Below are positions 44,676-57,464 of a DNA stretch of 64,000 nt, piece after piece. Made by a program: the position numbers and the translations under genes. This DNA is from Valencia hispanica (Eukaryota > Chordata > Actinopteri > Cyprinodontiformes > Valenciidae), in contig OY747712.1 of the NCBI GenBank assembly GCA_963556495.2, positions 16,093,235 through 16,157,234 of the forward strand, read 5' to 3'. How positions within the stretch are numbered: the first letter of the stretch is position 1; each line of letters begins with the position of its first letter. Under the pieces are notes generated by a model that was not told where the DNA came from, searched no databases, and saw only the letters and a program-made list of their open reading frames with translations.

Positions 44676-47385
44676 ATGATTGTATCATACTCCATACATA
44701 ATCTGACTTTATGTCTTTGCATTACTTTACAAGGCAAGGTTAAACCACAAATCTTCTCAAAGTATCAGAGGCTTTAAGGGTGGGAATAAAATTCAGTTAA
44801 GAATGAACAGAATTTCCATCATGGTGCTAAATAACATGCTTTGCAAACACACAGGAGGAATACTGATTGCTGTCCTCTTGCTGTATTCTGTCTTGCATTA
44901 TAAACTAACAAGCTTGAAAGGAAGAATAGGAAAGACCTGTAAAGACAGGGTGGAGGGTATTGCCTCCAAATAGGTTATATAAAAGTCAGTAGTTAAAACA
45001 AGGGAAAGAGATATTGTGCACATAACACAGAAAATGTGCCGAATGTATTAGTTTAATGCAATTTCAGAGTGCATCCTGAGGAAATGTAAATATCCTAAGC
45101 ATCTAGAGACACTGTGTGCGACTGTGTGAGGTGGTACGTGCGTCATGTAAATTCTCTGAAGGAGCTATGCACAAATTTAGGTTTTCTTTTAAGTGTAACA
45201 TTTACTTGAAATCTGCAATGTGATACTATTAGGATATTGGGAAAGCCATCATGGTGAGATATACAAACTTTGTGGCCTGAGGGGAACATTGGAAGCACAA
45301 AAATACAAGTAAAATGTTTCAGATTCTATGTTAAACTATTTTTTCATATGCTTAAAGGTACCTTTGAAAAATTCTTATGTATTCTAAAGAGGGAAATTCT
45401 GGTTGAAATTACTTTTTTGGTCTTTAGGTTTAGCTTCTGTAAAACATCTGAGTGTAAAAAGTCAGCAGGAAATAAAACATTCTTAAATATATTCAATACT
45501 GGAGTCATGTTGACATTAGATACTTAGTCATTTTTATGGTATAAAAATCAGCATTTATATATTTAATATATGTAGCACTTCATTTTACAGCTCTGTAAAA
45601 TGATGGTAACAATAGGGTATTAAACTGGCCATAAAGAATTATGAGGTTACATAAAATAATGACCTACATTGCAATTTATTTGGCCCATCAGGCTGTAATA
45701 ATAGGGTAACAATGGAAAAGCTTTTTGATTTTGTTTTAATGATTCGTAAATGTGATATTACCATGTAATAAAATTGAACCCGTTACTTTGTAGCTTCACA
45801 GCCCTAATTCCTGGTTATTACATATGAATCCGGTAATAGTTGGGCCCCCTAATGTTGGATAAATTGGATAAAACCATCAAACAAAGTGGAAACTGTTGGG
45901 TCAATTTCTGAATTTGGTGCATTTTGGGGTCTCAGGTTACTGAAAAATTTACCAACACAATTTTTTTTTGAACATTTTGAAGGATGAAAGAAGGATGAAG
46001 GACTATTTGTACCTCTGAGAAACTATATTTATACACCTTAGCCATTTGCCCCCAACATTATTTAGAATATCTTTGGGTAAATTTGGTCGTTTTAAAACTT
46101 ATTTTTGTCACAGGGTTGAATGTTATGGGGTTGAAGATTTTAACTAAAAGTAGCCATAAGTCCACATTAGCTAGTGCATGGAACAGCATATAGCATGAGA
46201 AAAACAAGAAATTAATCTATTTTTATAACACTATCATAAATATAATTTTTGGTTGTAACAATGTTAAAAGAGTGAGCTTGACAATGTCAGTTTGATGATG
46301 AAAAACAATAAAATATAGTAGAAAGTATGCTAACACCTACCTCCCTTTACTGTATGAGCAGGAAAAGACTTGTATACATGTATATTTCATTCACTGAAAA
46401 AGCAACTTTGGAGACATGTTTATTTGCCTGACCTCTACTCATTAGAAATCCATTAAATTTTTAAAACCTTTTTAAAATATATATGTGTGTGTGTGTGTGC
46501 GTGTGTGTGTGTCATAATGCAAAGGAACATAGATACTGCTATTTCTTGTTTTAAAATGTAATTTGTGATTTGCTTCAAATTAAAATCTTTGTGGTAAACC
46601 TGTGGGACACCGAATTCACCCACTTAATCAATGAATTTCTGCCCCAAATAACCAGAAAGTGAGATTGATTTAACAAATTTACAAGGAAAAAATAGGATAT
46701 TCTCTGATGTTGAAAAGTTGTACATCTGTGAGAAAGAAAAAAAACACATTTCCATGATCAGTTTACTTGATCAATTTATTATCAATTTCCATCAATTTCC
46801 AATATTAAAACTAGCATATTCGCTGACATGATAAAGTCAGAAATTTATATGAAAAAAAACTTCTAAGATTATGATGTTAGACATTTGAGGCAACAAATCC
46901 TAAAATTGAGGTGGTAAATTTATGAGGTGCACATCTGGATACCATTTCCAAAGTGCAAATGGTAGATCCTTCTCCTTGGTGCAAACTCAATGCAGCCATA
47001 TTTCAGCTTCTTCCTCCCTCTCAGGCGTGTATTCTGAATCCTGTTTGAGGTATTTATGTCTAGTCTGGACCCGGGATACGTCTTACCAATACACGAAAAG
47101 AGCCTAGATCTAACCACTCTCCCAAATTTCTGACTTTTTATCATCTGAGAATATCCAAGTGCCAATCCTCAATACCAGATGAATTTTGCGTAAGGAATAA
47201 GGAATTTTGGATATATCTATTTTTTTTTTTTCACGTATCCTGTTTGGCAGTGTGGAGCTCAGAATTGGTGGCTGAGTACCAAGTAGAAGCCCAACAGATT
47301 TACTTTCACAAGCGGAGCAGTACAACTTTTGCTATTGTACTCCGCTTGATATATATGTGTGAAAAACCTTCATTATGAATTGCTG
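44676..47385. other. Long AT-rich intronic sequence, no gene recognised
   Basis: The longest interval without a recognised transposon (about 2.7 kb). It contains one AT/GT microsatellite. Two frames at 46920-47325 on the minus strand (71 and 81 codons) have no recognised domains. Nothing else can be supported. Confidence 0.45.
46478..46512 (+). repeat. AT/GT dinucleotide microsatellite
   Basis: A short (AT)n run passes into about 14 GT units with one GC interruption. A simple repeat likely to vary in length between individuals. Confidence 0.9.
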
Positions 47386-49880
47386 GGGGTTTTATTTCCT
47401 GATGTTATGGACACGGAGACGGAAAATTAAGGGGAAGAAAGAAAGAAGATGAAAAAGAGAGGTAGGAAACAAAAAGTCAAGAGAGAGGCTGAGTTGAAAA
47501 TACAAGAGAGGAAGGGGAACAAAGAAAACACAGGAAAACAATGAAGTCTGCCTCGATACCCAAAGGACGGCAGAGAGAGGGAAAAAAAAAAAAAACAAAC
47601 ACGAAAAAGGAACATCGACAAAACAAAACAAACATCGTGAACTTAGAACTACACAACAACATCACACAAAAATGGATATAAAAATACAACAACAATGTCA
47701 CAGAAAAACTCATGGTACCGATTAATCAAGCTCTAGTAATGATAACCTCAGCCCAAGAATATATCTGTAAACACCAGAGAGCCCACATCTATGTGTGTGT
47801 GTGAGCATGTTGGTGCATATAAGGTTTCTCCATACATCGATAGTTGGTGTGAGCAGGCATCAATCCATCTCCCAGGAATCGATGCAGACATGAAGGAGAT
47901 CGGAGCCAAGATGTCCAAAGGACCCCCTGAGCCCCAGGTGGACCCGGGCGGGGCCGAACGCATCCCCCAAGAGAGGAGCAAAGGAGAACCACAGGGGAAC
48001 GTCCAGCGGCTACTATGCAGGGGCCCGGGGGGCAGCAGTGACGAGCCAGGGATCCCCCACCCCACAGCAGGGACCCGACAAGGGACCGGCCGACGAGGGG
48101 CCCCCGGCAACCCCGCAATGTGGCGGCCGGCCGCCACCACCACCCTAGGCCAATCCCCACCGCCAACATCCCAGCGCCCCACCCCTGGCCCACGTCGGGG
48201 CGCCCCACCGATAGCCACAGCGGATGGACAGCATCCCCAGGCCGGGCTCAGCCAGCACCTGGACACCAAGTTGTGCCAGCTCCCGAGTCCTGATCCCACG
48301 CAACGCAGAGCGCCGAGACCAGGCATCCAACAAAGGCCAGGGCCGATCCAACCCGCCAATGAACCGACCACGCACACAGAACAGGTGATCGAACGAGCAG
48401 ATCCGTATCCCGCCGAGCCACCGAGCAGGCACCACCCAACAATCCCAAACCTGGCACCCCTAAAAGAGGTGCCCCAACCAACCAAAGGAAGATATCGGCC
48501 CAGCGCATCGGCCGACCGACACACCGGCCCTCCCAGGCCCGGCCAGGCACGCACCAGGTCCGAACCAGATTGACCACCGTCGCACCAGTAGGCAGGGGCA
48601 TCCATCACTGGCGGGGAGTGACGGAGGGGAAATAGGACCCCCATTAAATTAAAGCCTGAGGTGAGCCCCCATTAAAGCCCCCATTAAAGCCTGAGGTGCG
48701 CCAGGCGAGAGGACAGCCCAAGACCCAACCTGACAGGTAGACAAAGACATACAGACACAGTCATACGTTCCCTCCCTCTTAAGCACATACATTGTCACTG
48801 ACTCGCTGTACCCTCACTCACACACCCCATACACACTTTATGCTCCCAGGTCCAGGTACCGATGCTCCAGTAGAGCCACCAGCCCCCGAACCCAGGAGAT
48901 GGACCCTCTACCTTTTAGGACGGAGACAAGCAGACCGCCAAGGGCCCCACAGTGGCGAAGCAGCCCGACAGCCCAGGACCCCGACCAGACCACCTGTTCC
49001 TCCTCCGGACCCCAACCCCTGATGGCCCGTAGCGAACTGGGGTGTGAGAAGACCCCCAGCCTCCATCCTCCCGCTCGAGTATGGTGTTGATGCGTGTTGT
49101 TATAATGTGCATTTAAAACAGAGGGGTGGGATGTGGGGAAGGCAGCCACACATCCCCCAACCCCCACCCCGAGCCCTCGGTGTCTATATGTGGTTTAACA
49201 GTGGGCACCGGCACCAGAGGTGAAACTGATTGAAGCGCTCCCCCTCTGGATGCCGAACAGTGTGCCCACCCCAAAGTCCCCACATGTGTGTTGCATAAAA
49301 ATGCTATAAGTGGGAGTATCTAAGTTGTATATTAAAATTGGGACCCAGGATGCCATGGGATAGCGAGGAGGGAAACCCCTCCTCGCACCCCAGTGATGTG
49401 CCCATACCCCAAGACCCTATATGAGTGGTAAAGTGATAGAGCGGGTGGACAGAGGTGTTCAGGGATGGGGAGGGAAGGACTGGGAGACAAAATGTCTTCC
49501 CAGGGAGCCAGCTCCCCCACTGACCCCAATAGGCACCGCTGTTCACCGGGAGGCCATGGCACGGTCAACCCGGGGCCCATGGCCACAGCACCACCAAGCC
49601 CCACGGACCCCAAGGCAGTCCCCTCAGCCCCATCCCAGCAGGAGAACTAAACCCACCCTGACATTCGCTCTACTATCAGAACACAAAAGACACTAGACAC
49701 CCAGATTGAGTTACCACCCCCCCCCCCCCCCCCCGCTCCCTCACGCATACCCCTCCCCCCGTACAAGTGCCCTCGTAGGGGGAGAGCACCTGTCTCTAGT
49801 TAGCAATAGCCTCCCCGCCAGCAAAGGAAGCCCCCATTTTTCTTTTCCTTAGTCGCAATTTTGATTTTTCTCTCCATTTT
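47386..49880 (-). mobile_element. GC-rich 3' region of the second L1-type family, 5'-truncated
   Basis: The part at 49194-49880 is the inverse of 63365-64000 with high identity, including a 240-bp stretch (49304-49546 versus 63648-63890). At 60-64 kb this sequence lies downstream of an L1-type ORF2, so this block is best explained as a severely 5'-truncated copy of the same LINE's 3' region on the minus strand. It continues for another about 1.8 kb to a pyrimidine/purine-rich segment (47400-47600) and an AATAAA on the minus strand near 47391. Long frames here (for example 47791-48573, 260 codons) come from GC-rich composition and are not genes. Confidence 0.7.
49717..49734 (+). repeat. Poly-C run of 18
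   Basis: A homopolymer within the GC-rich L1-type 3' region; the matching place in the other copy (63456-63463, inverted) has only about 8 G. Confidence 0.9.
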
Positions 49881-50504
49881 GGGTTATATTATATTAGTAA
49901 AAGTAGTCCTAAAGGCTCTTTACAGTTGCTTTTTAGGGTTATGGTAGCACAAGGCCTAAATACCACATAAAAGACAAAGTCAAAGGAGAGGGAAATTAAG
50001 CAGAAAGACAGGTTTGTAAAAAAAAACCAAGAAAAAATGACATTGGGTGGAGCGAGATAAATAGCACATTAGCACATATAGATTAACTGCCTCTTATTCC
50101 CAGGCCCTGCTGCAGCCCTGCAGATGTGCAGGACTGACCGCACAACTACCCGGCAGCGGTCATGTCTTAATTAACAAGCCGACATCTGATCAATAATTGA
50201 GGAACAATGAAGGGGGGATGTGAACAGTGTGACAGACTGCATAGTTCAAGGTTTTTGGTTTTCTGTTAATGTGAAATAACAGCAGAAATCAATAGTCCAG
50301 GCAGCCCCAACACACACTGACTTCCTACACAGACATTAAAACTTAATCTCCCAACAATATTCCTTTGCCCTCCTCTCTTTGTCATAAAAGATACATTTTA
50401 CAATTTTATGGATAAACATAGATATATACATGGATAACTAAAGATCAGTGAGCTACATACATTTTTATACATAAGAGAAGATATTTTCTCATGTCACTTT
50501 AGTA
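49881..50504. other. Intronic sequence, no gene recognised
   Basis: AT-rich non-coding spacer between the GC-rich block and L2-B copy 2. Confidence 0.45.
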
Positions 50505-51216
50505 ATTCAATTCATTTCAGTTTATTTATATAGCGCCAATTCACAACAGATGTCATCTCAAGGCACTTAACGAGAAGTCATTTCAATGCATTTATACAAA
50601 CATTCCAATCAGTTAAAAAGTTTCCTACTTAAGGAATCCCAGCAGATTGCGTCAGTCATTGGCGTGAGGTTGGGCCCCGTTGATGCAGACTTTCCAACCA
50701 CAGCAATCCTTCAGCAATCCCTCATACTGAGCAAGCATGTAGCGACAGTGGAGAGGAAAAACTCCCCTTTAACAGGAAGAAACCTCCAACAGAACCAGGC
50801 TCAGTAGGAGCGGCCATCTGCCACGACCGTCTGGCGGTTTGAGAAGACAGAGCAGAGACACAGAAGGAACAGAAGATCTGATATAAGAGAACTTTCTATG
50901 TTACAGAAAGTAAAAAGTTGAAAACAGGACACAGTGGATGTTCAGTTACTGGGAGGATCATCCCAGTCGTTCCCCCCCGTCCAACAGGGCATTGCAGCCA
51001 AGCAGGATCCCAGACCAGGTATATCTTCTATGGAGAGAAAAACACTGAGAGAAAACAAAGTTAACAGTCGAAATAACAGAATCTACTGTAATACAACTGG
51101 AGAGTTGTAGGAGAAAAGGAAGTAGCAGAGTGAAGAAAATTGGTAAGTCTGTCCTCCAGCAGTCTAAGCCTATAGCAGCACAACTACAGAGATAGCTAAG
51201 GATGACCTTAGCCACT

Positions 51217-54200
51217 CTAACTATAAGCTTTATCAAAAAGGAAAGTTTTAAGCCTGGCCTTAAAAGTAAACAGAGTGTCTGCCTCACGGACTAAAGCTGC
51301 GAGCTGGTTCCACAGGAGAGGAGCCTGATAACTAAAAGATCTGTCTCCCATTCTACTTTTAGAAATCCTTGGAACTACAAGTAAACCTGCAGTCTGAGAG
51401 CGAAGGGCTCTGTTAGGAACATAAGGAACAATTAGATCTCTGATGTATGATGGAGCTTGATTGTTAAGGGCTTTGTATGTAAGAAGAAGGATCTTAAATT
51501 CTATTCTGGATTTAACAGGGAGCCAATGAAGGGAAGCTAAAACAGGAGAAATGTGATCTCTCTTTTTAATATTCATCAGAACTCTTACTGCCGCATTTTG
51601 GATCAACTGAAGGCTTTTAATGGCATGTTGTGGACTACCTGATAGTAAAGAATTACAGTAGTCCAGCCTTGAGGTAAGAAATGCATGGACTAGTTTCTCA
51701 GCATCACTCCTGGACAGGATGTTTCTAATTTTAGCAATATTCCGGAGGTGAAAGAAGGAAATCCTAGAAACCTGTTTAAAATGGGATTTAAATGTTAAGT
51801 CTTGGTCAAAAATAACGCCGAGGTTCTTTACGTTATTACTGGGGGCCAATTTAATGCCATCCAGATGAAGGGATTGACTAATCAGTTTCTGTTTAAGAAC
51901 TTCTGGTCCAAAGACAGCAACTTCTGTTTTGTCAGAATTTAAAAGCAAAAAGTTTAGGGTCATCCATGTTTTTATGTCTTCCAGACATGCCTGTAAACTA
52001 CCTAACTGACTGGGTTCATCAGGATTTATGGATAAATATAGTTGTGTATCATCTGCATAGCTGTGGAAATTTATCCCATGCTGTCTAATGATTCTACCAA
52101 TTGGGAGCATATATATGGTGAACAGAATTGGTCCAAGCACAGAACCCTGTGGAACTCCACAAGTAACCCTTGAGAGTGAAGAAGATGTATCATTTAGATG
52201 AACAAACTGGAATCTATCAGACAAATATGATTTAAACCAGCCTAGTGCTGTTCCTTTGATCCCTGCAACATGTTCAAGCCTTTCTAGGAGAATATTATGA
52301 TCGACTGTGTCAAAAGCAGCACTGAGATCTAACATAACCAGAACAGACACAAGTCCATTATCTGAGGCCATGAGAATATCATTAGTAACCTTCACCAGTG
52401 CTGTTTCAGTGCTATGATGAGCTCTAAAACCTGACTGAAACTCTTCAAACAGCTCGTTACTGTTTAGATGCTCACAGACTTGATTAGCAACAATTTTCTC
52501 AAGGACTTTGGATAAGAAAGGAAGGTTAGATATAGGTCTGTAATTCACTAAGTCATCTTGATCAAGGGAAGGTTTCTTGAGTAAAGGTTTAATTACAGCT
52601 ATTTTAAATTCCTGTGGTACGTATCCGTTTACTAAGGATAGATTCATCATATCCAAAATGGGGCCAGGAACCAAATGGAACACTTCTTTAAATAATTTGG
52701 TTGGAATTGGGTTCAACATACAAGTTGAAGGTTTAGATGAGGCTAATATTTATGATAATTCCGAAAGCTCGACTGAATCAAAACAGCCTAAGCACAACTG
52801 AGGTTCTACAATTCTTTCCGATGCTGCCTCATTTACTGAGGAAGAAGTAATCATGTTTGGGAGGATGCCAATGATTTTATTTTTTATAGAATTAATTTTA
52901 TTTATGAAGAATCCCATAAAATCATCACTGCTAAGAGCTGGGGGAATAGTTGGCTCAACAGAGCTATGACTCTGTGTAAGTTTGGCAACTGTACTAAAAA
53001 GAAACCTAGGATTGTTTTTATTCGCCTCTATTAATGATGAAAAATATGCTGTTCTAGCTTGTCGAAGGGTCTTTTTATACAGCAGTAGACTGTTATTCCA
53101 GGTTAAATAGGAATCCTCTAAATATGTAGAGCGCCATTTTCTCTCCAACTTCCTAGTATTCTGCTTTAAAGTACGCAACTCTGCATTGAACCAAGGAGTC
53201 AGCCTCCTATGGCTAGCCACTTTCTTTTTTAAGGGGGCTACACTATCTAATGCCAAACGCAATGAGGACGTAACGCTGCGAACCAGACCATCAATTTCTG
53301 AAGGGTTAGCGATAGAATTGCTGCCATCCTCTGTGTTACCCTGAGACACTAAGGAAAGTAAGAATGGAACAAATTCTTTAAAAATTGTTACAGCATTGTC
53401 TGATAAAGATCTACTATAATGACATTTTCTTTCAGATTTAAGATGGTCAGTTAAAGTAAATTCAAAAGTTATTAAGAAGTGGTCAGACAGGACCGGGTTA
53501 TGTGGGTGGACTGTTATTTCCTCACACTCAATACCGTATGTCAGTACAAGGTCCAAAGTGTGTTTGCCCGAGTGGGTCGATCCCTGTACTTCTTGAGTAA
53601 AGCCAATTGAGTCTAAAATAGCATTAAAGGCTGCATTTAGGCTATCACTTTGAGTATCCACATGAATATTAAAGTCCCCCACTATAATAACCCTATCAAT
53701 ATTTAATACTAAATCAGATAAAAAATGTGAGATCTGATCCAAGAATTGAGAGTAAGGGCCTGGTGGACGATACAAAACCACAAACAAAATTGGTCTTAAT
53801 GTTTTGCAACTTGGATGAGGAAAATTAAGGGTTAGATGTTCAAAAGAACTGTAGCTATCAATTGGTCTGGGACTAATTAGTAAATCAGAACGAAAAATGG
53901 TTGCAACTCCTCCACCTCGCCCAGTATTTCTAGGAATGTGAAAATTTAAATGACTGGAAGGAGTTGACTCATTTATACTGACATAATCCTCCTGCTGCAA
54001 CCAGGTTTCTGTGAGACAAAGGAAATCAATGTGATTATCATAAATCAAGTCATTTACTAACAAAGTCTTTGAGGAGAGAGATCTTATGTTTAATAAACCA
54101 CATTTAATAGATTTATTTTTCTGTTCAGTCAAAGTTGTATTTATTTCTATGAGATTTCCATAATTTGCTTTTGTTGGCTTAACTTTTAATCCATTTAATT

Positions 54201-54303
54201 TTGGCTGTGGGCAAGACACTCTTTCTATAGGGTAATGGGTGGGCAACAGTACAGAAGCAGCAGAGAGGTGGGTTAAACTACGACTCTGCTTCCTGTTCTG
54301 CAC
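51217..54303 (-). pseudogene. L2-B ORF2: AP endonuclease plus reverse transcriptase, single nonsense
   Basis: ORF2 nicks target DNA and reverse-transcribes the element RNA at the nick. From the N-terminus, the APE-type endonuclease shows [70 protein letters not shown] and [10 protein letters not shown]. The RT shows [75 protein letters not shown] and SYADDTQLY (YADD at 52048-52059). The L2 C-terminal block (SPVLASLHWLPVKSRIEF, SYQAPLLWNQL) ends at 51217. The frame is open over about 1,030 codons except for TAA at 52750-52752; copy 1 has AAA (Lys) there. The start at 54303 is a GTG within an open frame, so the true N-terminus is not fixed. Confidence 0.94.
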
Positions 54304-54312
54304 CCTGGGTTG

Positions 54313-54564
54313 TCAGTGTTTTGGAGGACTAATAAATTCGGCCATATTCCTAGAAAGAAGAGCTGCTCCATCCAAAGTGGGATGGATGCCGTCTCTCCGG
54401 ATCAGACCAGGTTTTCCCCAAAAAGTGTGCCAGTTATCAATGTAGCCCACATCGTTTGCAGGACACCACCTAGACAACCATTGATGGAATGACAGCATGC
54501 GGCTAAACATGTCGTCACTGGTCCGATCAGGCAGGGGACCAGAAAAGATTACAGAGTCTGACAT
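54313..54564 (-). pseudogene. L2-B ORF1 C-terminal SGNH esterase-like domain
   Basis: The 83-residue segment reads [36 protein letters not shown], then [21 protein letters not shown]. The GPLP and RDGIHP blocks fit the later part of an SGNH hydrolase, where Asp and His of the catalytic triad lie in D-G-x-H-P. The Ser-containing N-terminal block is not present. The stop is followed 10 bases later by the ORF2 frame, the arrangement expected for a two-ORF L2. Better preserved than the matching fragment of copy 1. Confidence 0.8.
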
Positions 54565-54600
54565 TGTTTTGGCAAACTTACACGCCGAAGCAACACTATA

Positions 54601-55290
54601 TGTTATACAGTATATGTCTAGAGATTAATTTAACATTTTGAAGACTGAACTGCCTCATGATTAGAGATGCCCTGATCAGAGTTTAATGCCTGGTTTCTGA
54701 TCTTTAGTTTTTGTGTAGCCAATTCCGATTTTAGCCAACTTTAGCCAGTTTATAACATAAAAAAATAACATAAAATAACATAAACAAAACATTAAACTTT
54801 TTTTACTAGCCTTTCTGCTCCTTAATGGTAATTAATTACTAATATTAAAAGCATATTTTAAATCAAAGTCAAAATGATGATGTAGTTCACATCCAAACCT
54901 GGGATTATTTTTATATTGGAGATTAGAATGGCTAGTAATGTTAAAAACATATGTCTCTATGGGCATTTCTTAGATAATCAGACCCTTAAAATAACTAAGC
55001 TTTCCAAAAGGTTACTAAATAATTTATTTCATTGCAGGTAGAAGTTGAAAGCTTGAAAGGTTAAAAAAGTGAGCAACTTTACTGTGATCCCTTCAGCCTT
55101 CCAGTACCAGAAAGGTTTTCTGTCTTTTGTTTTCTAGCTGCCTTAATGAGCTGCAGACATTACTCATCATGCTGTATAAAATAGATATATATCTTTATTA
55201 GCTTGTTACATCTCTGTCCTTGCCCTGACTGTCCTGATCCATTGTTTATGTTTTGGTTCTCACTTGTGTTCATAATAATGTATTTATTTA
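54601..55290. other. Intronic sequence, no gene recognised
   Basis: AT-rich non-coding spacer. TATATGTTATACAGTATATG near 54600 is a small imperfect palindrome at the L2-B edge. Confidence 0.45.
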
Positions 55291-56150
55291 CGCTCTCAGA
55301 CTGCAGGTTTACTGGTGGTTCCTAGGATTTCTAAAAGTAGAATGGGAGGCATATATTTTAGTTATCAGGCTCCTCTCCTGAGAAACCAGGTCCCAGTTTT
55401 AGTCCAGCTCCCAGTTTTAGTCCGTGAGGCAGACACCTTGTTTACTTTTGAGGCCAGGCTTAAAACTTCACTTTTTGATAAAGCTAGATAGTTAGAGTGG
55501 CTTAGGTCATCTGTATCAAATTGGCTATCTCTGTAGTTATGCTGCTATAGGCTTTCTCTTCTACTACTCTCCAGTTATATTTTTTATTTGTTTTTGAGTG
55601 TTAATATTGTTTTATTCCCTCAGTGTTTTTCTCTTCATAGAAGCTACACCTGGTCTGGTATCCTGCTTAGCTACAATGCCCTGTTAGACGGGGGTCATCG
55701 ACTGTGGTGATGCTCACAGTAATTGAACGTCCTCTGTGCCGGTTATCAACTTTTAACTTTCTTTAATATAGAAAGTACTCTTACATCAGTTCCTTTGATT
55801 CTGTCTGTGTTTCTGCTCTGTCTTATCAAACCCCCAGACGGTCGCTGCAGAGGGCTACTCGTACTGAGCCAGGTTCTGCTGTTGGTTTCTTCCTGTTAAA
55901 GGGGAGTTTCTTCCTCTCCACTGTCGCTACATGCTTGCTCAGTATGAGGGATTGCTGTGGTTGGAGTCTGCATGAAAGGGGCACAACCTCAAATCAAAAA
56001 GCCTTGAAGCAATCTGCTAGGATTCCCTAGATAGAAAACTTTTAAACTGTTTGGAATGTTTGTATGATCGTATTGAAATGACCTTTCTTGTAAAGTGCCT
56101 TGAGGTGACATGTGTTGTGAATCGGCACTATGTAAATAAACTGAATTGAA
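55291..56150 (+). mobile_element. L2 family B 3'-end fragment, plus strand
   Basis: It begins in the C-terminal part of ORF2 (CTCAGACTGCAGGTTTACTG, then CTAAAAGTAGAATGGGAGGC) and runs through the family-B 3'UTR to AAATAAACTGAATTGAAT at 56150. It contains a short local duplication (CCCAGTTTTAGTCCAGCTCCCAGTTTTAGTCC near 55391-55420). More diverged than either long copy. Confidence 0.88.
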
Positions 56151-57084
56151 TATTTTAGTGTTATTAGTGTCTCTTCATATTAGTTTATTCCTTTCTTGGT
56201 TCTTTCTTGAGTCCTGTTCTGTGCATTTTGGTTTTGTTTCTGATGATGGTATTAGTATTTGGCTTTAGTTTAGATAACCTTTGTTTTAATTCAGGTTCTC
56301 CTGGGCCCATTAATCTACTTTCCCTCAGTTCCCTGCTTAGAATCTCCTTCCAGCTGCACTGCATTTTCTTTATTGTATTTACCTGGTTTGGATGCCACAA
56401 TCACATCTCCACAGTATTTAAGTGCTAGTCTTGAGTCTTCTTTCTACAGTGAGAGCTTCCACACCATGATGTCAGCAACATAGTAGTACTTAAAAATCAT
56501 GTGTTGTCTGATTTGAATTTTGATATGCTGCAAATCAGTCAATTACATTAACGGGCCAATTTTTTGTTTTTTTCTATCCATTGATTATGTTTTGGGTATG
56601 TATCACAACAGCACAATATTAATAATAAAAAAATGTAACTTGTGTTGTTGAATATTGCTATGATATTGATCATAATTAAACCAAATTTCCTTAACCACTC
56701 TTTCTTTTCCATCATCACAATGTCCACACCATTCTCCCAGAGAATTCTGATCTTGGTTGCTAAGATCTAAGTGAAGTATAAATTACATAGAGGATAGTGA
56801 AAATCCATCCAGATAACTAAAAATATAATTAGAAAGAAAAATTTTAATGCATTGCGCCCGAAATGGTATAGCCTGCTAAATAGTGCAGTCAGGCAGTTCT
56901 TTGCAATTTAAATATCACACACATTGATAGTGTGATCATGACTGCAATTTCATATATTGTGTTTCTCAGGTTTGTGCTAACAACTTGCCAGAAATTTTGA
57001 GCTTCTGCGACTCCGTTTTTTCCTGGCTGTCCCTCCCTGTGGCTCTTCACCTTCATCCAGACATCGCTTTTAAGCCTTGCCACC
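56151..57084. other. Intronic sequence with one unidentified frame
   Basis: AT-rich. A 64-codon minus-strand frame at 56889-57083 (ARLKSDVWMKVKSHREGQP, NFWQVVSTNLRNT) directly abuts the truncated LTR. It is not recognised and may be remains of another transposon. Confidence 0.4.
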
Positions 57085-57331
57085 CAGGATATTTATTAAA
57101 GCTGTTGGTGAAGGGGTGCTGGGGATGATGATGATGAAGACGACGGTGGCAGGAAGGGAGACAGCACATCGGACAGGCAGGATAACAAACCAAGGAGACA
57201 TCAACACCATGATCAGGCACCGAGTGAGGGGAAGTGACGGGTTATAAGGGCAGAAGGTAAGAAGGATCAGGTGATAGGAGAGAAACAGGTGAGGACGATG
57301 ATGAGGAGAGGGTGATTAGGGGAGCATGACA
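57085..57331 (-). repeat. 3' LTR, truncated
   Basis: Matches 58950-59217 of the complete LTR (GGATATTTATTAAAGCTG, GTGACGGGTTATAAGGGCAG, GAGCATGACA end). The outer about 65 bp, beginning TGTCAGTGAGTATGCGG, is missing, so no target duplication can be tested. Confidence 0.82.
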
Positions 57332-57352
57332 GGACCCCCCCCCCCCCCTTAA
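57332..57352 (-). other. Polypurine tract
   Basis: On the minus strand, AAGGGGGGGGGGGGGGTCC directly precedes the LTR start TGTCATGC. This is the expected place and composition for the plus-strand DNA primer of an LTR retroelement. Confidence 0.75.
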
Positions 57353-57464
57353 AGGCGGATTCCAGATGCAGTGGAGAGAGGAGAAAAAAAAAGGAAGCAC
57401 CCTTGCCAGGGGGGGTGGAGGGGGCCCACGGAAGGAGGGCCCGAATCTTCGTGGGTACGCCCCT

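Larger units (their letters stand above)
50505..54600 (-). mobile_element. L2 LINE family B copy 2, best-preserved LINE in the window
   Basis: A 4.1-kb L2 element on the minus strand, colinear with copy 1. The 3' end at 50505 has a short ATTCA tail (eroded to ATTCAATTCATTTCAG) and the family 3'UTR (50520-51210). ORF2 spans 54303-51217 with one internal stop, and the ORF1 C-terminus precedes it at 54564-54313. The 5' end fades out near 54600. The low damage indicates this is the youngest L2-B copy here. Confidence 0.94.

Noticed and set aside
47791..48573. A 260-codon plus-strand open frame, and a 298-codon one opposite it
   Set aside because: Both strands are open at once because the DNA is GC-rich and low in stops. 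Products are Pro/Arg/Gly-rich with no domain, and the block is shared with the 3' region of an L1-type LINE.
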